Positions 36,601-46,524 of a DNA stretch of 64,000 bases are shown one piece after another. The notes beneath the pieces were generated by a model. That model was not told where the DNA came from. It made no database searches and was given only the letters and a program-made list of their open reading frames with translations. Every line of letters begins with the position of its first letter. The stretch's first letter is position 1. This DNA is from Psococerastis gibbosa. Lineage: Eukaryota > Arthropoda > Insecta > Psocodea > Psocidae. Location of the stretch: the NCBI GenBank assembly GCA_963971405.1, contig OZ020488.1, positions 23,393,089 through 23,457,088 of the forward strand, written 5' to 3'. The position numbers and the translations under genes were made by a program.

Positions 36601-38894
36601 CATAGAGTTCCACAGTAGTCCATGTGTGGTTTAATCAGAGCCGTAAAGACGAGTTTTTTCGTTTCCCTCGGTAGGCAGTACCGCAGCCTTCTGAATAGTG
36701 ATAGTCTCTGTTTCAGCTTCCTGTATACTGCCTCAAATTGTGATTTTAGGTTCAAAGAACTGTCAATCCACACTCCTAGATATTTGATTTTATCCACTGC
36801 TTCGATCTTCATCCCTCCCATTGCCACATCATTTAGCCTTTGATCAGATTTTACGTTTATCATTAACACTTTCGTCTTACCAATGTTAATCACCAGGTTC
36901 CTGGCCGACAGCCATCCAAAAATTCTATCCAGCTCAATATTCAGTTTCCGAATCATTTCGTGCACATTGTCACCTATAATATAAATTAATGCGTCATCAG
37001 CGAACAATTGGATGTTACAACTTCTGGCCAGCTTTGGTAGGAAATTTATAAACAGAATGAAGAGAATTCCTCCTAATTTACTACCCTGTGGTACACCGAA
37101 CTCCACCCTTCTTGGATCAGATGTGCCGTCTTTATATTTCACTCTCTGCTTTCTATTCATCAGGTAGTTCTTAAACCATTCCAGGACATTTCCACGAACT
37201 CCCATTCCCTCCAACACTTTCACTAGCTGCTGCCTGTCCACTGTTTCAAATGCTCGTTTCAAATCTAAAAACACAGCAATAATTACTTTGTTCCTCTTTT
37301 TTTCCACTCTCCACCTCTCTAAGACAAATTGCAACACGTTTTCCGTGGAATGTTTCTCCCTGAAACCAGATTGGTAGCATGATAGTAGTTTGTTGTTCTC
37401 GATGTGTGCTTTCAGTTCATCAAAGTATACAGTCTCTACCACTTTTTCGAGCGCTGGCAGCACGTTCACAGGACGAAACTCTTCCGGCTTAGACGCCCCC
37501 CTTACCTTCGGAATAGGGGTTATAATCGATATCTTCAGCTGGTCCGGCATTTTATTTTCATTAATACATGCTTCGACTAGTTTGAATACACTATCTTCCA
37601 CTTCAGTCCAGCATTCCTTAAGCGTTCTTCCATTTGGCTCAACCGACCCACCGTTCTTGAAAGTGGCTACTATTTTCTTTAACTTTTGTTTTGACGGTAC
37701 TTGTACATCCGTTAGAATCCTCTCGGGCTGCCCTTCCTCCTCATCAAAAAAATTCACGCTTTTCACATTTGCATTTATCAGCTGCTCTATACTCTCTATA
37801 TAGTACTTGTTTACCTCATCCCCCCGCCCTGCATCAATCGTCACCTCATTCTTACTAATATTCAATATTGACTTTAGTTCCCTCCACATTTTCTTCTGAT
37901 CCTTACCACATTGTTCAATTTTATTGAGGTAATACTGGTTTTTACTGTTTCTCAGTGACATTGTAAACTTATTCCTTGCTCTTTTAAACTCGGACCACGT
38001 TTCATCCATCGCAACTCTATTGGACCTTGTTCTGTTTTCCTCAAACACCCTCTTCATGTAACGGAACTTCTTAAACAAGTTTACTTTAGCTCGCCTTGCT
38101 TCTTGAACCTCTCTAGTAAAAAATGGACAGTATCTATTACTTTTTATTTTTACACTAGGTAGGGTTGCGTCACGTATCACGCTTTGAATTTTTTTGTGCA
38201 GTTCTTCATATATTTCATTACTCCCATTAAGTTTCTTGTACTTTGGCTATTAATATCTCGAGGAACTTATTAACAGCTTCCGCAGTCCACCTCTTGCTAC
38301 ATGTTTCCTTCTGTTTTTGTCATTTATTTGTCTTGTACAACTCATTTTTAAAATTAAATAATTAAATATGAGCAATAAAAACAACAAATATGGTCGACCG
38401 TTTGCTTTGTTTTTGATTCCCCAAGTAGTAGAAAGCCGTAGAAAGACACGATTAACACATGTCCTTATGGAATTATTTCTACCGTAGAAAAACTGTTGTT
38501 CTATTTCTACTTTCTATCAACAGAGTGAATCCCCCTAATACTTCAATGATAGAGTTGTTGTGTTATTTTCGGCTTGGCTGTGGTGGAAAAGCAGAAAAAG
38601 ATAAAGAAACAGTACATGCTTTCCCGCAATCATCAATTAGTATAGATACCGTTATAGCTAATAAATTAGTAGTTTCATTCTAAATAATTGTCCTAGGGTT
38701 AAATTTAATAATGAAGCTATTAACAGTCGTCATTTCTGAAAACTACGGATTCTACTAATTCTTTGTAACTCGAACCTGCCTAAAATAATTTGCATCTTTT
38801 TCAGTCGAAGAGCAGAAAGAAGAAGTTTTGTCTGATTATGACGTGCATCGTAGTCTTAACCGTTCTGATTTTAATTATCGTGTTTACACGGTAA
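27664..38894 (+). CDS. Syx7: Syntaxin-7-type endosomal t-SNARE, 6 exons, 265 aa
   Basis: Qa-SNARE expected to drive fusion at early/late endosomes. Coding exons are 27664-27766, 28279-28348, 28588-28835, 33296-33426, 34130-34285 and 38805-38894; every junction is GT/AG and in phase. The protein is 265 aa, as syntaxin-7 usually is. Residues 1-140 make the N-terminal three-helix part (with QLGTPQETPQ around 44-53, a syntaxin-7 hallmark). Residues about 160-236 are the SNARE motif, with the zero-layer glutamine at about 204 in VHDQGEL. Exon 6 encodes a Lys/Arg stretch, then a hydrophobic tail anchor at about 244-263, ending in Thr-Arg. An acceptor at 27646 precedes the ATG by 17 bases, so a 5' UTR exon lies upstream and was not located. 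Introns 3 and 5 are swollen by transposons. Orthology among syntaxin-7/12/13 is by overall pattern. Confidence 0.93.
30250..30472. mobile_element. hAT MITE (CAGTGGCGGCGCTA family), copy 2
   Basis: A 223-bp element with ends CAGTGGCGGCGCTA and TAGCGCCGCCACTG, flanked by a perfect 8-bp duplication ATGCCAAG (30242-30249 and 30473-30480). It is nearly identical along its length to 2424-2647. Runs of G and a GGCCAGGCCCCC stretch near the right end are part of the element. It is inserted inside the 2.67-kb Mutator-like element and so is younger than that one. Confidence 0.92.
31297..31485 (-). CDS. Possible first exon of an element-encoded C2H2 zinc-finger protein
   Basis: A short minus-strand frame near the right arm of the Mutator-like element. 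After an internal Met it contains a textbook finger, C-x2-C-x12-H-x4-H (from CWFCG to RTFH), followed by a Lys-rich stretch and a stop. Many DNA transposons carry such a finger at the transposase N-terminus, so this may be what remains of the element's own gene. No DDE catalytic part was found in the 2.3-kb interior. It could be a chance frame; the exact zinc-ligand spacing is the only support. Confidence 0.35.
   Translation of the reverse strand: MLPSSRLGIGNCFIPRICVFKTFKMSFLCWFCGVVFQFNNTLMRHLRTFHKKDNCDTLTHSV
33043..33180. mobile_element. Fold-back MITE, 138 bp
   Basis: Two arms of about 60 bp differ at only a couple of positions and are separated by a short centre (about 33104-33119). The tips are GCGCTTATTCCACC. 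It lies in syntaxin intron 3 and ends 115 bp before the exon 4 acceptor. The near-identity of the arms suggests recent arrival. The tip resembles the ATTCCA-tipped elements at 3518, 22469, 23630 and 53561. Confidence 0.8.
34872..35140 (+). pseudogene. Harbinger-type (DDE_Tnp_4) transposase fragment, frameshifted
   Basis: The frame reads RVLHWPIEEERREI, then IHELPHCIGYLDG, which is the Harbinger nuclease block holding the first catalytic Asp (IG.LDG). About 20 bases later another frame continues with YSRKQNYAIKAQDVQDN, the segment that follows it in intact proteins, so one indel around 35060-35075 breaks the gene. The downstream part with the remaining acidic residues is missing, probably displaced by the later insertions. 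It gives the identity of the surrounding inverted-repeat element. Confidence 0.7.
35425..35720. repeat. Penelope-type terminal repeat with hammerhead-like core
   Basis: Starts with GGCTTTCACGG and contains an AATCCGGGCT..GGCCGTGGTC block and, on the minus strand at 35502-35539, CTGAAGATGTC...GACGAAA. The same blocks in the same order appear at 52823-52960. The layout is reminiscent of the pseudo-LTRs of Penelope-like elements, which are known to encode hammerhead ribozyme motifs. The family assignment is inferred from this motif only. Confidence 0.5.
36183..38180 (-). CDS. Non-LTR (LINE-type) reverse transcriptase, 665 codons open
   Basis: Uninterrupted minus-strand frame of 665 codons. It carries the non-LTR RT blocks in order: FRPVNVLPALEKVVE, QSGFREKHST, motif A VFLDLKRAFETVD, motif B GVPQGSKLGG, the active-site FADD in LFADDALIYI, then a KTKVLMIN block and a thumb region. 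No endonuclease domain lies upstream and no RNase H downstream. Coding potential continues upstream in another frame (WTAEAVNKFLEILIAKVQ, about 38246-38300) and then ends, so the copy has one frameshift near 38245 and is 5'-truncated. On the minus strand the stop is followed by a short 3' UTR and a (CAA)n tail at about 36108-36125. The long open frame suggests a recent insertion. Clade not assigned. Confidence 0.85.
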   Translation of the reverse strand: MIRDATLPSVKIKSNRYCPFFTREVQEARRAKVNLFKKFRYMKRVFEENRTRSNRVAMDETWSEFKRARNKFTMSLRNSKNQYYLNKIEQCGKDQKKMWRELKSILNISKNEVTIDAGRGDEVNKYYIESIEQLINANVKSVNFFDEEEGQPERILTDVQVPSKQKLKKIVATFKNGGSVEPNGRTLKECWTEVEDSVFKLVEACINENKMPDQLKISIITPIPKVRGASKPEEFRPVNVLPALEKVVETVYFDELKAHIENNKLLSCYQSGFREKHSTENVLQFVLERWRVEKKRNKVIIAVFLDLKRAFETVDRQQLVKVLEGMGVRGNVLEWFKNYLMNRKQRVKYKDGTSDPRRVEFGVPQGSKLGGILFILFINFLPKLARSCNIQLFADDALIYIIGDNVHEMIRKLNIELDRIFGWLSARNLVINIGKTKVLMINVKSDQRLNDVAMGGMKIEAVDKIKYLGVWIDSSLNLKSQFEAVYRKLKQRLSLFRRLRYCLPRETKKLVFTALIKPHMDYCGTLWFFATQDVRDRLQKIMNQAMRVILKAKWDTHISTMLDELDWLTVDESITINALTFIYKVEKRMVPDYLQVLNRGHDVHEYRTRRRSDVSVIGSQVKSMFDVIPEYNRLPREIKSVMDPKKFRVALAKKLKSERMRHQRQ

Positions 38895-39851
38895 AACTAC
38901 GTACCTACCAACTCATTTTAATATGGTAAGCAGTTCGTGTTGTGTGGGTTATGTAAACGGTAACGGGCGATAACCAATAAGTGGAAAAATGGTTGCTGAC
39001 ACCAGCATCCATTTTCGTCGCTCATTGGTTGCCAGTAAACTCAGTAATTGACGATATACGATATATATAATAAAATTGAAGCCATCTGCTGTATATGCAC
39101 ACCCTGATGCGGTCACAAGAATAAAATATTTGAAAAACTTATGGAGTCTGGTTGGTATGCCAAATCTTACTATACGCAAGGAATCAGGGTTTTTCGCGAA
39201 ATTTTCTTAATATTCAAGTTTCGTTGCAGATCCTCATATACTGTAAGTAAAAATTAGGACCTGGTATCTGGATACTGGAGAGAGATTGGCTGATTACTGG
39301 AGAAGTCTTCGGGTAGGTAACAAAACTCAATTTTGTCACAAGATTATTTCTCACTAAATTGGTGTGATGTTCAATGTCTAAAAAGAACAATACTTATGTC
39401 ATTCCATTTATTGTTCTTTCAGAACTGCCTAAATATTATGTAACTACTAAAACAATGTTATCAGCCTACCTGTGTACCATACCTGTAAAAAAAATATGAA
39501 TGTACAGGGTGAACCATAAGTTTTGGCAAACTTTGAATGCTAATAAAAAGCTCAATTGATGTCTCATTCAAAGATATTGTGTTGGTTTTTGAAGAGAACA
39601 CTATTTATTTCGAATCACCAAAGGTCTCCCGATTACTGATTTTACAAAAACTTCGGTGCTTTCCTCAATGAAATCCGGACTGCTTTGGGGCCAATTGGGA
39701 GGTAAACGTTTTGAATGAAATTTGCTGGATGTGCGGTCTTTTAGAGGCATCTGAGGAAAAGGCTCGTGGCCCCAATCTTTTATTTGGTTGAAGGTTGGAT
39801 GACTTGCGATGTTGGCGCAAAATATTTTTAACTTTGTTAATATAAAATAAT

Positions 39852-40012
39852 ATATAAATAAATAATAAATATGGACTTTTTGTTCTATTACTAAGCCAAC
39901 CTAGCGAAGTTAGGGCTATAAAGCCCTCTCTTATCACACTCAACTAGGAGGGCCCGGAACCATGCCCTCCGATGCATGGCCAGAAAATAGGAGTCTATGC
40001 CACCACTCTACA
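39852..40012 (-). repeat. tRNA-derived SINE, family A, copy lacking the B-box region
   Basis: Tail and body are as in the other copies, but the stretch with the GTTCGAGTCCCAC B box is deleted, and the body joins directly to the A-box end. Confidence 0.75.
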
Positions 40013-40939
40013 TGTCCTATATATCCATATGTCCGTATATTGCTTAGAATTCGCAGTGATGGTGCGGCCCTCTATAATCTTCCAATTTCATTCTTCTGTT
40101 GGAAGCCACTCATGACGACCTTTTTTATCGCCTAGTCGGCTAGCCAGTAGGAATGTCATGGGGCAAGCCTAACGAACTTCTGCACCAATTCTCTAATGCT
40201 GTTGACCTGTGTCTTTTCAATTTTTGCAACATTTTCCCCTCGATTTTTGCTGCGGGATCGATTACTTAATAACAAAAATAGCGCACACATAAAGCGCGTT
40301 GCTCACCGCCTAAATATTACAATCCCCAAGACCGCTCTTTCAATTTTTACCACGATAACTGAGTGTTAAAGTGTGTTAAAGTTTGTCAAGACTTCTGGAC
40401 CACCCTGTTGTTGAAGAAAGGCTTGGTCTGGTCTTATATATCATATCCCATCCCAATCTCATTATCAGCTAGGGGGGAAGTCAAATTGTAATTACTTAGT
40501 ATGTAGTGTGTGAATCAGCACCTCTACATTGTTATTATTATAATATTTAATGTACATTTAGTCTAGTCAATAGTATTGTATGATAAATGGTCATTTGTTT
40601 TGAATGCGTTGAAAACTTGCAGAATTTCATTTACTTGCATTTGCGTGGATAAAGTTGGCTAATGTCAACGAATATTGTGTTTAACCAAATTTCTACCATT
40701 TTTAGTTATTTTTCTTCTGATCCGTTAGCTAGTTGTACTCCTCAAAATCCCTATTGTAACCACTGGGTATTTCCCCTTAGCCGGTTCGTTTGAATGTAGG
40801 GAGAACGTGCATGATTTTGTGCTTCATCACATCACAGTAATTATTGTATCATCACATTACCCTATAAAGGATTTCTTTGTAATATAAACACCTGACGTCG
40901 CATCGTACCGTACTGTAAAAATTTAACTTTTGTTGCGCC

Positions 40940-41167
40940 TCCTGCAGCCTGATCATGGCGATTATAATACCGGTATTTATTTAATCCCCTGGTATTAAAA
41001 ATGTAAACAAACAAATTTTGAACATTATTGAATTGAATTATTATATTATTATATTATATTATTATTATTAATAGCACTTTCCATTATAAAATTATCTTGT
41101 TTACATTTTTAATACCGGGGGATTAAATAAATACCGGTAGTATAATCGCCATGATCAGGCTGCTGGA
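40940..41167. mobile_element. Fold-back MITE, longest ATTAAAAATGTAAACAA family member
   Basis: Arms of about 85 bp starting TCCTGCAGCCTGATCATGGC, running through ACCGGTATTTATTTAATCC to TTAAAAATGTAAACAA, almost identical on both sides. A TATTA-rich centre separates them. Confidence 0.85.
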
Positions 41168-43554
41168 CCAAAATGAAACACTACCCGTATGTAAATAGTG
41201 GGAAATCCTGCTTTATAATACTTCTACTGTTGATAAATACTGTTTGTTTAGTTTTTGCCTTTTTCACCATATCGTAAGGTACATTTTAGAAGTAATCTGA
41301 TAACACCACAAAAGGATTGAGACTACTTTATTGCATTAAATATTGAAGTATGTAGACATACCAAAGATATAAAATATAATACATGGCGCCATAAACCATA
41401 AACTAACTAATGCTGATGGTGAAACGTCCGGGGAAATGGCAAAGATTGGCAAAGAAAATGTGACAGAGTTTACCGGGTTCCAACATCAAAAATGTGCAAT
41501 CCAGCAGGCAGGGCCCAATAAGGTTCTGCGCACTTATTTGGCAATCTTAATAGCTTTATTAAGACTGTAATTAGCTTATCACGAAAACCGCCATGATAAA
41601 TCTGTCACCACTTCTTGCCGCTTCATTGTTTACGTTGCGGATGCCCATCTTACCCGCTTGGTATATGCAGACGTGCTCCCATCACGTACCTCAAGTACAG
41701 TACAGGAAAGAAGCCTCCCCGAAAATCACTATTTATACACGTGGATAAAAAACCGATCGGACGTACCCTGGGCAAGGCTAAGTGGAAACATCTAGCGGCG
41801 AATTAATCCTTTCACCACCGAGAAGAGGCCAAAGACTTCAACTCGGTCACCAAAAACAAAACAAACACAGCACAATTCACATCTTACGGGTGAAATATTT
41901 TCCAAAGGTCGGTTTGGAACTTCTAACCGTGACTTCAATTATTGGAGTCGAACGTCGGTGCCCAGATATGGCTTAAAATTGCAATGCTAAATTTTTTCGC
42001 GTGTCCGGTGTTTTGAGCTATACATGTCTGTTCAAATTTGAAGACCCGCTGTTTTTCTTCTTTTTTAACAGTAGTCTTATTCCATAATCATTCCTGCCTC
42101 TTAATATTTGTCCGTGGTTCTACAAATTCTAAATTCGACAAAATTAGGCCGGTTAATATTTTTTATTTAAATTAACGTGACTGGTGTGCAATGATAATTC
42201 GTTCTTCGTCTTCTGATGCCAGGTTTTTTCACTATAAGCGATATTTTTGTGACACTTATTACTTATACTACAGTAATACATAGTCCTGTATGTTATTATA
42301 GGTATAAACTGAAAATAAGCTATTTTTAGTGCCTAGGCACATTAGGTTATTTTAGTTTTTCATCGTTTTTGGCTCATTGGGAAAAGATATAGACATACTG
42401 CTCTGAATTGTGTGCTTCTATATGCTGGGACTGACTAAAAATATTTCCTTGAGAATCATAGGCGTCAACAAGGTCGGTTGATATAGTTTTCAATGGCAAT
42501 CATGTGTGAAATTCTGTCTGATGCAGAATCGGAGGACTAAAAGTTTTTATTTATTATAAACCGCTGCTGACAATATGATTCTTAACTGCATCAAAATCTA
42601 TTCAATACGGGCGAGTGCATAGGTAGGTACCCTAGAACGTAATGTTTCTTTAATGGAGATTAATGTTTTAAAATTGTTGTTCCATTGTGTCAATAGAATT
42701 TTTTCAAGCAAGTATACAATAAAAGATAGAATAGGCAGATACTGGAAATAAACAGCGCGCATCAAATGCGCTACCCACGATTTAAAGAGTATGTGGCCTA
42801 AATGGTATTTGCTTGAAAACTTCTACAAAATTATCTTAAGTTATTACTAACTGTTATTTGTAAAAACAAAAAGATATTGAAGCTTTATTATATTATTATC
42901 ATTCATAAATCTAAATGGATTTCTATTTAATTGGCTTATACTCAAAATCTTTATGTAATGTGACTTTGTTTAAGTTCTGTGAACTTTGGGACATAGATTT
43001 GAAAAAAATGATGAAGGACTTGTCTCCTTCAGCCTTTTAGCATTGATTAGTAGAACTGCTAACTGTTCAGTTCAAAAAGTGAACCCTTCGCTTGCCTATC
43101 TATTCAGAATTGTGTAAATTTTCGCTTTATAGTATTGATATTCAAGATTCGGAGTTTAACTTAATAGTAATCTCTAAGCCCGGTTGACCTTAATGCCTTG
43201 CCTGGTTTATTTTCAAAGATGTAATGATAGCCAAAATATCCTTAAACTATGCACTACGAAGACATTCGCATGGATAGTTAACATTACGATGTTAATCAAT
43301 GACACTACCAAAAAATTCATTTGAAAATTTTAACATAGGAAGGAGAACCTGTTTTCATGCATGTAAATATAATGTAGACCATTGATTGCTGAAATATGGA
43401 AATAACTGTTGAGAAGGGGCTAGGGACGACAGTAGGACAGCGCTTGGTAGTAAGTCTACCCTGGTTAGGGCGATGAGGTTGAGCCGTGCCAAGCCTATGT
43501 TTGGGTGGTACTGCATATTTTTATCGGTTATATTGTAATAACATTTTTTTTTAT

Positions 43555-43790
43555 GAACTTTTATGGACCCAGGCTTATAAGTTGCCCATAGGTCCCCTGT
43601 CCAATGCCAACGACCCCATGGATTTCGGACATTATTTGTATTGTTTCCGTATGAATTTTTGGCCATTGGAAAACTGGTATACGTTCTCAATGTCAACCTA
43701 CACCGGCTACAAGCTGGGACAAGCTTACCATTAACGATGAAACAGGTGTGACTTAGCATGACTTAACCAAGTACAGATACGAGTCGTAAT
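43555..43790 (+). repeat. Dispersed repeat family C, copy 2
   Basis: Same sequence as 21413-21645 with small differences, ending ACAGATACGAGTC. Confidence 0.8.
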
Positions 43791-44017
43791 AACCTTTACT
43801 ACATTGGCCGAAAATAATAATACCATTATGTGGACATATTTTATTGTATTATCCAGAGCTAATTGGAGTATTGCACTAGGTGTCAATATTTTAGGTTTCA
43901 GGAAGGATAGGCATATAAAGCCTGTATGCTGACAGTAAATTATCCGTAATCATTGTTCTCTCAAATCGTTATTCATAGCAGTTGTCATCTTGTTCCTTGG
44001 GGATTGAATCGTACAAT

Positions 44018-44761
44018 CTAGCCCCAATAAGGTACTGGGCCTCCGACGATGGCACCGGCGGTGTATGGGGTGTATGCGGGAACTCCAGCAGAATATGCGT
44101 AGGGTGCGTATCCTCCAACTACTGCAGGTGCGCTGTATCCAACAACAGGAGTGGCAATGACAGCTGGATTGGGCTGGGGAGCGGCGAAAGCAACAGCCAG
44201 GACGGCGAAAAGAGCAAACAGCTGGAAAAGGAACTTATTTGTAGACAAAGTCAGGTTAGAGTTATAAATAATTTAATATAAAAAAATGACTGTGGAAATA
44301 ATTCAATCCATCGCATCGAGTTGAAGAATTAATTCTTGCGTAGCCTATCAGAACTGAAATGAACCCCGTTAGGCAAGATACAGTGTGTTAGAGTTCTCTG
44401 TAAAAATTCTTTCTGTTGGAGCGATTGAATTGAAATTTTGCTTCATTATAAAATTATGCAATTCTACGTACTGTACTATATGCCAAGTTTCGGCTTAACT
44501 GTCAATCCGTTATACAAATTTTGTATAAGTATGTAAACAAGTCAATATCAGTTATTCTTAGGCCTATAACTAATCTATACAACTCGATTCATTGTTTGAG
44601 GTTTGGATAAACAAGAAGCTCACTTTTCCACATGAATTTAACACTCCAGCAATCTACTCTTGGCACAACTTTAAATTCAGGGAATATCAGCACATATGAG
44701 GCTATTATTTTGATGACTGGTTTTAAATATTAAATAAATATATACTTACAAACTTGAACAT
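44018..44761 (-). CDS. Small secreted Ala/Pro/Tyr/Gly-rich peptide (Nplp4/cuticle-like), 71 aa
   Basis: Coding exons are 44761-44750, only four codons (MFKF), and 44221-44018. The 528-bp intron has a GTAAGT donor and a TTTTCCAG acceptor in phase 0. The product is 71 aa: a signal peptide (MFKF-LFALFAVLAVAFA, cut probably after AFA or AFAAP) and a mature part rich in Ala, Val, Gly, Pro and Tyr ending in VPYWG. This resembles the short arthropod peptides annotated as neuropeptide-like precursor 4 or cuticle peptides (from memory of the family, not a search). An in-frame Met in the intron side would give a 76-aa product without a clean signal peptide start, so the spliced form is preferred. An AATAAA lies on the minus strand at 43845-43840. 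Confidence 0.75.
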
Positions 44762-44825
44762 GGTGAATAAGTAGTGTTCTCTTCGGTTTGGAGAGTACGA
44801 ATACTTGATGCCTTCGCTGGCTGCC

Positions 44826-44832
44826 TTTTATA
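44826..44832 (-). promoter_or_regulatory. TATA box of the small secreted peptide gene
   Basis: TATAAAA on the minus strand, 65 bp upstream of the start codon. A TCAAGT initiator-like sequence lies about 26 bp downstream (near 44806), giving a 5' UTR of roughly 45 bases. TATA plus a tiny first exon is common in arthropod cuticle and secreted-peptide genes. Confidence 0.65.
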
Positions 44833-46348
44833 TCAACGCATTGCATCCAGGTACGGGTGGAGCTCTTGTCCAAAAGATTGTAAAATGAACACTCCGCGAG
44901 TATGTTGTTTCGATCGGGTGTGCTCTATTAACCTTGTTGCAAACTATATCCATTGTTGCCCCGCCGAAATCTATTTTAGTTTCTTTTTTACATGAACCAT
45001 ACGACATGACTGTAGTGGAATGCCTTATAGGTATTTCACAAGAAAAAATTTCCCTTGGTTAAAAGTGCTCAATGAGTACTGTTTTGTGATAAATTAAATG
45101 GCTATTACGAGACTGTGAATACTGTGATAAAAGTTAGCTATGAAATGAATAATTAGCGAATGTTTTTTATGCGTTCACTAGCCCTTTTTTATTATTTGTT
45201 AGGCCTGGATCCAATGATGGGACCATTGGTTCCCGTATCGTTAGCCCCTTAGCAATAACCAATTATAGGGTACCGTCAAATCTGCATTTATTGTTTGCAC
45301 GTTTTAACAAGCTCATGAAAATCCAAATATATGGAGTACGCGTTTATTGAGATTATCAGCAATAACCAATCAGGGTACCGTCAAATCTGCAATTATTGTT
45401 CGCACGTTTTAACAATCGCTTGAATATCCAAATATATATGGAGTAGGCCTACCTACGCGTTTATTGAGATTATCATTGTTGTTAACTCATTTTATGAAAT
45501 GTAAGTAACTTGTGTAATGGAAGTAAGTGGGCTGCTTGTCCAACAAACACAGTAAGCTGTGGCTACTATTTTTTCCTTATCTGTGACGTTGCATTCTTTC
45601 TTAAAGCCATAACAAGTGTTATTAATAGTTAAAATCCTACTTCATCACTCAGGCCAGATTGGTTCTCCTTGTGAACTAATTACAATGGTTATATACACTG
45701 TATATAATATTTATACTGTGTATCCGTTATGATGGATATAAGATCGCGATCTTCGAGTGTATCTGACTTATTCTAAGCGGCAAAGCGTGAAGAATTGATT
45801 GAAACGGCCGGCAATGGCTGTTCCAATGCTGTTAGTACGTTGACGCTTAACCTTGTACATTCAAGTCATTGCGCCCTTTCCACGTGAGAACCGCTCTTGC
45901 AACCCTCCTGAGTTTTCTCACTGTTTATTAGTCTAAATTACACCATTTGTCTTATATATATGCTGCAAATTATACCCATGCAAAGCTATTCCACAAGATT
46001 TATTAAATCCTAAGATATAAATATTTTCCCAAATTTCCGACTTTCATCGCTTTATTATTTCCGCATATGAAATTTAATCACTCACTATTATTTTCTTGGT
46101 TTTAGATTAGATCAAAATCATACGACTCAATAATCATGCTTTACGATGCCATCAGATTTGGAATTAGCTAGTCAGTGTCCGCGAGAATTAATAGGCCTGC
46201 TAGTAGCTATTCTCAAGATTTCCATCCAGATGGTAGATACTGACGATACTGTAGGTCGAAACAGCTTGGCCGTGTGATCAGCACCTAGCAAATACCATCG
46301 ATTAATTATAAATGCACGCGAAGTGCTAAAAAATTTACAAATTTGCAG
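44833..46348. other. No gene seen upstream of the small peptide gene
   Basis: A short imperfect direct repeat (AACCAAT..GGGTACCGTCAAATCTGC, about 45258-45290 and 45365-45400) is the only structure noted. Confidence 0.45.
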
Positions 46349-46524
46349 CACCTGTATTTACGAAGAAGTCCCCCTGAAGGTGACCACGGACCTCCCCTCA
46401 GTGTTTTATATTTATGGTAGGACACTTCGGAACTTCAGCTCCGGAGTTGCCCAAATATTCTTTAGCATGGGCCCAGAAAACATTGATCTCGTAAATGCAT
46501 TTGAAATGTTTCAGTCCGATTCGG
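46349..46524 (+). CDS. Candidate orphan exon
   Basis: Between acceptor atttgcag and donor TCGG|GTAACT a frame reads EEVPLKVTTDLPSVFYIYG, then TLRNFSSGVAQIFFSMGPEN and IDLVNAFEMFQSDS. The composition is protein-like, but no partner exon was found. It may be a gene fragment, a transposon piece or chance. Confidence 0.25.

Larger units (their letters stand above)
34415..38535. mobile_element. Composite Harbinger-type element, 4.1 kb, in last syntaxin intron
   Basis: Inverted ends of 25 bp, starting GGGGGATTCACTCTG, lie at 34415-34439 and 38511-38535, each bordered by TA (34413-34414 and 38536-38537). A 2-bp TA duplication with G-rich tips fits the ISL2EU-like branch of PIF/Harbinger; this placement is inferred. 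Inside are a broken Harbinger-type transposase (plus strand, about 34830-35140), a Penelope-type repeat (about 35425-35720) and a LINE-type reverse transcriptase on the minus strand (36108 to about 38390). The simplest reading is a DNA transposon later hit by retroelements. It fills nearly all of the 4.5-kb intron 34286-38804. Confidence 0.7.
38895..43354. other. Intergenic between syntaxin and the small peptide gene
   Basis: Apart from the SINE at 39852-40012 and the MITE at 40940-41167, the stretch is AT-rich with short unsupported frames. The syntaxin 3' UTR should occupy its start. Confidence 0.5.

Noticed and set aside
37390-37803. 137-codon plus-strand frame
   Set aside because: Antisense shadow of the reverse-transcriptase gene.
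43355-43759. 134-codon minus-strand frame
   Set aside because: Antisense to the family C repeat; no domain.
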